The notes under the pieces are model-generated. The model ran no database searches, was not told the DNA's origin, and was given only the letters and a program-made list of their open reading frames with translations. Below, one piece after another: positions 58,315-64,000 of a stretch of DNA of 64,000 bases. The first letter of the stretch is position 1; each line of letters begins with the position of its first letter. A program made the position numbers and the translations under genes. Source of the stretch: Paenibacillus sp. FSL K6-1096 (GTDB taxonomy: Bacteria; Bacillota; Bacilli; Paenibacillales; Paenibacillaceae); assembly GCF_037977055.1 (NCBI RefSeq), contig NZ_CP150274.1, positions 62,001-126,000 on the forward strand. The letters run 5' to 3'.

Positions 58315-59184
58315 ATGAGATCACCGAGAATATCCTGGTTTAACATTATCAGCACGTTCTTTCTGCTGATCGTTGTAGTCATTACGCTCTATCCGTTCCT
58401 GCATATGCTGGCGGTCTCCCTGAGCAGCGATGTCAATGTCATCAAGAATACGGTATCGTTCTGGCCCAAGGGCTTCAATGTGAACATGTACGAGCTGGTG
58501 CTTGGAGACCCGAAGATCTGGACGGCCTACAAAAATACGATTATCTACACCGTGCTCGGCACTCTGATCTCGCTGGTGGTTACGTCTACAGGAGCCTATG
58601 CGCTCTCGCGCCGGGATATGGCGCTGCGTAAAACCTTCACCATGCTGATCGTCATTACGATGTTCTTCAGCGGCGGGATGATCCCGACCTTCCTCGTTGT
58701 CCGTTCCCTGGACATGGTGGATACGGTATGGGGGATGGTGCTGCCGGGAGCGGTCAGTACCTGGAATCTGATTCTGATGCGGACCTTCTTCTCCGGCATT
58801 CCCAAGGAGCTGGAGGAATCCGGGCGCATTGACGGATTGAATGATATCGGCATCTTCCTGCGGATCATTGTTCCGCTGTCGAAGGCTTCCTTCGCTACGA
58901 TTGCTTTGTTTTACGCCGTGGGCATGTGGAACAACTTCATCTACCCGCTGCTGTATCTGCGCACCCCGGATCTGTTCCCGCTCCAGGTGCTGCTCCGCAA
59001 TCTGGTGCTGGCGGGAAGCGCAAGCTCCGGGGATGTGACCGGCATCGGGGGAGATAACCAGGTCGTTGAAGAGTCGCTCAAATACGCGACGATCATGGTA
59101 TCCACACTGCCGATTCTCACCGTATATCCGTTTGTTCAGAAGTATTTTGTGAAGGGCGCAATGATTGGTGCAGTGAAAGGCTGA
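58315..59184 (+). CDS. Carbohydrate ABC transporter permease (LplC/YtcP-like)
   Basis: A 289-residue partner permease with six helices. The contact loop is EESGRIDGLNDIG near residue 168. The ATG at 58315 is preferred over two in-frame GTG codons just upstream because GAAGAGG is then seven bases away. It lies 15 bp after the LplB-like gene. Confidence 0.9.
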   Translation: MRSPRISWFNIISTFFLLIVVVITLYPFLHMLAVSLSSDVNVIKNTVSFWPKGFNVNMYELVLGDPKIWTAYKNTIIYTVLGTLISLVVTSTGAYALSRRDMALRKTFTMLIVITMFFSGGMIPTFLVVRSLDMVDTVWGMVLPGAVSTWNLILMRTFFSGIPKELEESGRIDGLNDIGIFLRIIVPLSKASFATIALFYAVGMWNNFIYPLLYLRTPDLFPLQVLLRNLVLAGSASSGDVTGIGGDNQVVEESLKYATIMVSTLPILTVYPFVQKYFVKGAMIGAVKG

Positions 59185-59225
59185 GCCGGTATATGCCATA
59201 ATTACAATCAAGGGAGAGATGATGA

Positions 59226-60788
59226 ATGATCAAATGGAAGTCTGTAATGCTGCCCCTCGCGGCCGCCGCACTGCTGGTCACCGGATGTAGCGGAGACAAG
59301 GGCAACAGCGCTTCACCTGCTGCCACAGCTGCACCGGGCGGAGAAGCCGCCGCTACGGCGGGGGCGAAGCAGGAGCATACCTTCACCGCACTGCTTGATA
59401 ACAATGCCACCTTTCCTTACTCCAAGGATTGGCCGGTGTGGAAATGGATCAAGGATAGAACCGGTGTAACCCTGGAGGTGCAGACACCTTCCGGGAAGCT
59501 GGGCGAAGCGCTGAATCTGGCGGTAGCCTCCAATTCACTGCCGGATCTGATGTATATGCCGAACCGCAAGGAATCGAACAAGTTCGGCCAGCAGGGGGCG
59601 CTCGTGGACCTGATGGAGTACATGGACAAAATGCCGAATCTGACCGCCTGGATGAAGCAGTACCCGGAAGAGGCGAAGGCCGCACTCTCCGCTGACGGCA
59701 AAATGTATATGTTCCCGAACCAGGGCTTCGGGGAAACGAACCGTATGATCTGGATGTACCGTCAGGATGTTTTTGAGAAGGAAGGCATTCAGGCTCCTAA
59801 GACGTACGATGAGCTGCATACCGCTCTTAAAACGCTGAAGGCGAAATACCCGGACAGCTACCCGCTGTCGCTGCGTTACGGGCAGATTCCCGATGAGATG
59901 AACAACAATATGACGGTTAACTATGGAACAGGCGAAGGGGCTTACTACGATTTCGATACAAAAGAATGGCGCTACGGGCCGACAGAGGACAGCTATAAGG
60001 AAATGGTTGGCATGTGGAAGCAGTTCTATGATGAAGGGCTGATTCCGCCGGATTTCCTCTCGCTGCAGACCAAGCAGTGGCAGGACATGGTGTCTACCGG
60101 CAAGTCTTTTGTGACCGTGGATTATATCAGCCGGGTGGACTTCTTCAATAATGCGATGCGCAAGGAGAATCCTGAATTCAATATGCAGTTCATGGCTCCT
60201 CCGGCAGGACTGGAAGGCGGCAAGCAGCTGAACCCTTACTTCCACTACATGGAGGGCGGCCTGACGGTTGCATCGACCTCTAAGAATATCGAAGATATCA
60301 TGGCTTATATGGACTTCTTCTATTCGGAGGACGGCCGCACGCTCAGCAGCTGGGGTGTAGAGGGCGAGACGTATGTGAAGGAAGGCGACACGATCAAGTT
60401 CAAGCCGGAATTCACCGATGTGATTGAAATGCGGAAGCAGACGGGGCTGCAGACCAGCGGAACGTATACATGGATTGACTTCAATGCCCATCTGTCCCTG
60501 TTCTCGGATGACCTGAAGCACGCTTATGAAGAGGCGGTCAAATACGATCCGGCCAACATGCAACCGCGTCCGGCCTTCACAGAGAAGGAGAATGAGGTCA
60601 TCTCGATCACCGGACAGGCGATCAAGAAGCACCGCGATGAGAGCTTCGCCAAGTTCGTCACCGGCTCCCGCAAGCTGGAGGACTGGGATAAATATGTCGA
60701 GGAGATCAACAATCTGGGCGTAGACAAGCTGCTGGAGACGTACAAAGAGGCGTATGACCGCGTTCAGAACATTCAATTGAACAATTAA
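59226..60788 (+). CDS. Carbohydrate ABC transporter binding lipoprotein (LplA-like)
   Basis: A 520-residue extracellular solute-binding protein, longer than the MalE type and typical of the LplA group. The signal peptide ends in the lipobox LVTGC (Cys near residue 21). A Ser/Ala/Gly-rich tether follows. It is the third gene of the importer operon and has GGGAGAG upstream. Its ligand is unknown, but the secreted GH18-like protein downstream may produce it. Confidence 0.9.
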   Translation: MIKWKSVMLPLAAAALLVTGCSGDKGNSASPAATAAPGGEAAATAGAKQEHTFTALLDNNATFPYSKDWPVWKWIKDRTGVTLEVQTPSGKLGEALNLAVASNSLPDLMYMPNRKESNKFGQQGALVDLMEYMDKMPNLTAWMKQYPEEAKAALSADGKMYMFPNQGFGETNRMIWMYRQDVFEKEGIQAPKTYDELHTALKTLKAKYPDSYPLSLRYGQIPDEMNNNMTVNYGTGEGAYYDFDTKEWRYGPTEDSYKEMVGMWKQFYDEGLIPPDFLSLQTKQWQDMVSTGKSFVTVDYISRVDFFNNAMRKENPEFNMQFMAPPAGLEGGKQLNPYFHYMEGGLTVASTSKNIEDIMAYMDFFYSEDGRTLSSWGVEGETYVKEGDTIKFKPEFTDVIEMRKQTGLQTSGTYTWIDFNAHLSLFSDDLKHAYEEAVKYDPANMQPRPAFTEKENEVISITGQAIKKHRDESFAKFVTGSRKLEDWDKYVEEINNLGVDKLLETYKEAYDRVQNIQLNN

Positions 60789-60873
60789 CCGGTACTGACC
60801 ACAGGCAAGAACCGCTGAAGCTCAGGCAAGGCAATCAGGGTATTCGCTTGACCATTACAAGGAGGCGGCGCTT

Positions 60874-63800
60874 ATGAAGCAATGGCTGCAAGGCTCTGGC
60901 AAACGGCTTGGATGGATTCTACCCTTGGTAGGTCTGATGGTTATACTCTCAGCACTGGCGGTCCCGGGCACAGCCCGGGCCGCAGGCACCATTACACTTG
61001 ACGAACCGCCCGGTGGATATGTATCCTCCGGCGGGCCGGTGGAGGTCAGCGGAACCTATTCCGGACTGTACGATGTCCGGTTGTATGTGAACGGGACGGC
61101 CCAGTTCGAGCCGCTGCTGGATGACCCGGACGGGGATGACAGCGGCAACTGGTCTTATACGCTCGACACCTCCCGGTACAACGGTCCGGTGGAGCTGGTG
61201 GCCCGCGGGCTGGATACCTCCACCCGCTACGGGGTATGGAGTCCGTCCGTCACCCTTGAGGTGAACAACTCCGCAGGGGTTGCGCCAGTGGTGACGATTA
61301 CCGGCCCGGACGAAGGGATTGCTGTGACCGGACAGGTGGCGGTCACCGTTCAGGCAGAATCGGCTACGCCGGTCTCGGGCGTGCAGGTCCGGGTGAACCG
61401 GGGACCATGGCAGCAGGCCGCCTATAACGGTACAGACTATGTATATTCGTGGAATACGGCCGGAATCGGTGACCGGACCGTCAGCCTGGAGGCCCGGGCC
61501 ACGAATGCGCCGGGACGCTACGGCTATAGCCCGACCGTCTACGCACAGGTCGGTGCCGGTACACATGAACCGGCGGTTCCTCTGCCGGATCAGGACCGGG
61601 CGATGTGGATCTGGGAGCCGGAGAGCTATAAGCTGCTGCTGAATCCGGGCTCACGGGAGGTGCTGGAGTCTTTCGTTACGGACACGGCGACCTTCGGATC
61701 TGAGCCGGTCACGACACTGTATCTGGCCGTAGGCAACTACGCCGGCTACCGGGCGCTGGAGGAGCAGGAGGAGGAGCTGCGATCCTTCATGCGCTGGGCG
61801 CATGAGCGGAACTTAAGCGTCCATGCCCTGGTGGCGGGCGGAACCTCCCCGGCTTATATGGGGGCATATGAGCGTTATCACAGCCATGCCGTCCGCGAGA
61901 TTGAGCAGATTATCAATTACAATCTTGCGGTAGATGCGGATGAGAAGTTCGACGGGATCAATGTGGACATCGAGCCGTATATTTCCCCGGACTTCAAAGA
62001 TCCAAGCAAGTTCCTGCAGAAGGAGTATCTGGATGGGTTGCAAAAAATGATCGACCGCCGCGATACGGCCGGTATCCGGCTGCCCTTCGGCCCGGCTGTG
62101 CCGAAATGGTACGACTCCTCCGAGCAGGGGGCGAATATCCAGTGGAACGGCACAACAAAATGGCTGTCCGAGCATATCCAGGATATCTCCGATTATATCT
62201 CGATCATGGATTACCGGGATTCCGCTGAAGGAACGGCCGGCATCATTGCCGGGGCTGCCGGTGAGCTGGCTTATGCCGAGACCATCGGTAAGCCGAATTC
62301 AGTAGTCATTGGTGTAGAGACGCTGGATATTGCCAACAGCGGCGACCCGGAGACCATCACCTTCCAGGAGGAAGGCCGCACCCATATGGAAGCCGAGCTG
62401 GATAAGGTCCACGCCGATTCCGGGCAGAGCAGCGCCTTCGGCGGCATCGCTGTCCATCACTATGATTCTTACCGGGCACTGCCTTCGTACTGGGGACCGG
62501 GAGGCGTCTTCTGGACAGCACCGGAGGATCATGAAGCACCGTCTGCACCTGCGGGTACACCAACCGCTGTTGCCGGCGACTATCAGAGTGTAAGGCTGAA
62601 TTACGGAATGGCTGCTGACAACTTAGAGGTAGACCGCTATATTATCTACCGCAGCACAGTCTCCGGCTTCACACCAACCTCTGCGGATATTGCCGGACTT
62701 GCCCGGGGCCTGAATTACCAGGACAAGGGGCTGCTCCCGGACACCACCTATTATTACCGCATCGCTGCCCGCGATCTGGCGGGCAATATCGGACCGCTCT
62801 CCAGTGAGGTGTCTGCGGTAACCGGCAGCACGGCGCTGAAGCCGATGATTGTGACGGATATGCAGCTCTCCTACACTGGAACTGCTGCAGCCGCTTCGAT
62901 GAAGGTGCGTGACTATGCGACAGAGGAAGTGCTTGCAGGCGCTGCAATTGAAGGCCGGTTCACGTATTCCGCAGGCCGCTATGCGGCGGCTGTAACCGGA
63001 GCGGACGGGCGGGCTGCCTTCACCTCGGAGGCGATTCCCGCGGGACGCCAGGCCGGATTCGAGCCGAGAAGAGTCCAGGCCGCCGGATATTATTACGCCA
63101 GCGCCCATGACCTGCCGCATACCACGGCACTGCTGCCGCATGGCGGGCTTAGCGGATTAACCTTGTCGGCAGGTGCGTGGGACAAACCTTTTGCTGCAAG
63201 TGAGAAAGCCTATACCGTAACTGTCAACAGCAATATAACTACGCTACAGGTCACCCCGGTTACCGCCAAAGCGTCGGATGCAGTGCGGATTAATGGTATG
63301 CCTGTGGCTTCGGGGACAGCTGCTTCTATCACAATCGGATCAGAGCCTGCCGAGGTATCGGTCCTGGTCTATCACGGGGATGGGACTGCGGATCTGTATC
63401 TGCTGCATATCAATAGAAGCGCTCCGGCAGATCCGGTAATTCCGGTGACCGTGGATGCTTATGTATATGAGCATCAGCCCTCAACCAATTTCGGGCAGGA
63501 GCCTGTATTGGAGGTTGCCGATCTGCCGAACGCACAGGGTGGAGGGGACCGCCTCGCCTTCATGAAGGCGGAGCTGAATCTTTCCGGGACAGCGGTGCAA
63601 TCTGTAACCCTGAACGTGTATGTCACCGCTGCTCCGGCTGCCCCGGTTACGCTTGCTCTGAAGGGCTACACCGGAGCGCAGTGGACCGAGAGCGGCATCA
63701 CCTGGAATAACCGGCCTGTCAGCGGCGGAACGAATCTGGGAACGGTCCAGGTTACCGGGGCCGGCTGGTACAGCGTGGATGTAACCTCTTATGCTGCTGC

Positions 63801-63930
63801 GGCAGCAGCAGCCGGACTGACACCGACCTTCCAGTGGAGCGACCCTAATACTTCAGGAATCATTGTAACGCTGGCCAGTTCAGAGGATTCGGATAACAAG
63901 CCATATCTGCTGGTTAACGACGGGAATTAA
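60874..63930 (+). CDS. Secreted multidomain protein with GH18-like barrel, Fn3 and DNRLRE domains
   Basis: A 1018-residue exported protein. A long signal peptide ends near ARAAG (residue 37). Two Ig-like or bacterial adhesion-type modules follow (about 40-235). Next is a barrel of about 310 residues with DGINVDIEPY (near residue 363), reminiscent of the DxxDxE signature of GH18-like enzymes. After that come an Fn3 domain (about 565-650), a carboxypeptidase-regulatory-like segment, a cadherin-like sandwich (about 760-845) and a C-terminal DNRLRE/CBM96-type domain (about 855-1015). It probably binds and processes a polysaccharide outside the cell and feeds the upstream importer. The substrate is not known. 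Confidence 0.8.
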   Translation: MKQWLQGSGKRLGWILPLVGLMVILSALAVPGTARAAGTITLDEPPGGYVSSGGPVEVSGTYSGLYDVRLYVNGTAQFEPLLDDPDGDDSGNWSYTLDTSRYNGPVELVARGLDTSTRYGVWSPSVTLEVNNSAGVAPVVTITGPDEGIAVTGQVAVTVQAESATPVSGVQVRVNRGPWQQAAYNGTDYVYSWNTAGIGDRTVSLEARATNAPGRYGYSPTVYAQVGAGTHEPAVPLPDQDRAMWIWEPESYKLLLNPGSREVLESFVTDTATFGSEPVTTLYLAVGNYAGYRALEEQEEELRSFMRWAHERNLSVHALVAGGTSPAYMGAYERYHSHAVREIEQIINYNLAVDADEKFDGINVDIEPYISPDFKDPSKFLQKEYLDGLQKMIDRRDTAGIRLPFGPAVPKWYDSSEQGANIQWNGTTKWLSEHIQDISDYISIMDYRDSAEGTAGIIAGAAGELAYAETIGKPNSVVIGVETLDIANSGDPETITFQEEGRTHMEAELDKVHADSGQSSAFGGIAVHHYDSYRALPSYWGPGGVFWTAPEDHEAPSAPAGTPTAVAGDYQSVRLNYGMAADNLEVDRYIIYRSTVSGFTPTSADIAGLARGLNYQDKGLLPDTTYYYRIAARDLAGNIGPLSSEVSAVTGSTALKPMIVTDMQLSYTGTAAAASMKVRDYATEEVLAGAAIEGRFTYSAGRYAAAVTGADGRAAFTSEAIPAGRQAGFEPRRVQAAGYYYASAHDLPHTTALLPHGGLSGLTLSAGAWDKPFAASEKAYTVTVNSNITTLQVTPVTAKASDAVRINGMPVASGTAASITIGSEPAEVSVLVYHGDGTADLYLLHINRSAPADPVIPVTVDAYVYEHQPSTNFGQEPVLEVADLPNAQGGGDRLAFMKAELNLSGTAVQSVTLNVYVTAAPAAPVTLALKGYTGAQWTESGITWNNRPVSGGTNLGTVQVTGAGWYSVDVTSYAAAAAAAGLTPTFQWSDPNTSGIIVTLASSEDSDNKPYLLVNDGN

Positions 63931-63978
63931 GAGAGAGGGGGCGGTCATTCCGCCCCTATAAGGAGGAGAGGGTTCATC

Positions 63979-64000
63979 ATGGAAGAGAGGTTGATACCGG
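63979..64000 (+). CDS. Start of a further gene, cut by window end
   Basis: An ATG at 63979 follows AAGGAGGAGAGGG at proper spacing, 48 bp after the secreted protein gene. Only the first seven codons (MEERLIP) are visible, so the product is unknown. It is probably in the same operon. Confidence 0.6.

Noticed and set aside
1..64000. tRNA, rRNA, insertion sequences or prophage genes
   Set aside because: I looked in the gaps and among the proteins and saw no cloverleaf, rRNA segment, transposase, integrase or phage structural gene. Riboswitches were also not recognised, though a covariance-model search would be needed to exclude them.

Overview
The window looks like chromosome of a Paenibacillus-type Firmicute. 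The base composition is moderately GC-rich, ribosome-binding sites are strong (AAGGAGG-like), and GTG and TTG starts are common. Carbohydrate ABC importers are paired with YesM/AraC-type sensors, and ECF transporter, TipAS-type MerR and DNRLRE/GH18-like secreted proteins are present. The genus is an inference from gene style, not from a marker gene. No rRNA, tRNA, insertion sequence, phage gene or CRISPR array was seen.

Layout. 1-2245 holds the tail of an ECF transporter operon (EcfA1-EcfA2-EcfT). 2288-5639 holds an AraC regulator whose sensor is a TIM barrel, a Tm-1-like (UPF0261) protein and a free-standing TIM-barrel paralogue. 6051-7292 is an MFS transporter. 8051-18915 is a long amino-sugar operon: ABC importer, GH84 hexosaminidase, DUF4127, NanE epimerase, RpiR regulator, ROK kinase and an FAD oxidoreductase. 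19289-21878 holds a small AT-rich CxxC protein, a soluble double-PAS chemoreceptor and a DinB protein. 22157-29837 is a YesM/AraC two-component system with a second sugar ABC importer and a cytosolic 5'-nucleotidase-type hydrolase.

30026-45935 is a biosynthetic gene cluster in five transcription units. It encodes a metallo-hydrolase, a malonyltransferase, a phosphopantetheinyl transferase, a ketosynthase with a degenerate ketosynthase partner, an unusual ACP with an insertion, two ketoreductases, two hotdog dehydratase-like proteins, a hotdog thioesterase, an arylamine-N-acetyltransferase-fold protein, a sugar-nucleotide epimerase, two glycosyltransferases, an enoyl-reductase-like MDR, a phosphotriesterase-family protein and an MFS exporter. 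There is no modular megasynthase. The set fits an iterative, highly reducing type II polyketide or polyene-like system whose product is probably glycosylated. This is the leading candidate for an undescribed pathway.

The right flank (46061-53920) holds an alpha/beta hydrolase, a two-component system with an FtsX-type ABC transporter, and a CPBP protease/TipAS-MerR pair behind a textbook MerR promoter. 54254-64000 holds a lipoprotein, a large membrane AraC regulator (minus strand), an LplB/LplC/LplA-like importer and a secreted GH18-like multidomain protein.

A second striking layer lies between the genes. Eighteen copies of a small imperfect palindrome (arms TGTAT and ATACA around a GAAAAAC core) form four arrays near 5.8, 7.4-7.7, 16.1-16.4 and 53.9-54.1 kb. 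In three arrays the period is 51-52 bp. A second sequence family, centred on TGCA-N5-TGCA and ending ATGCAACAA, has three copies at exactly 52 bp spacing near 22.0 kb and a solo copy near 54.2 kb. No known feature type accounts for them.
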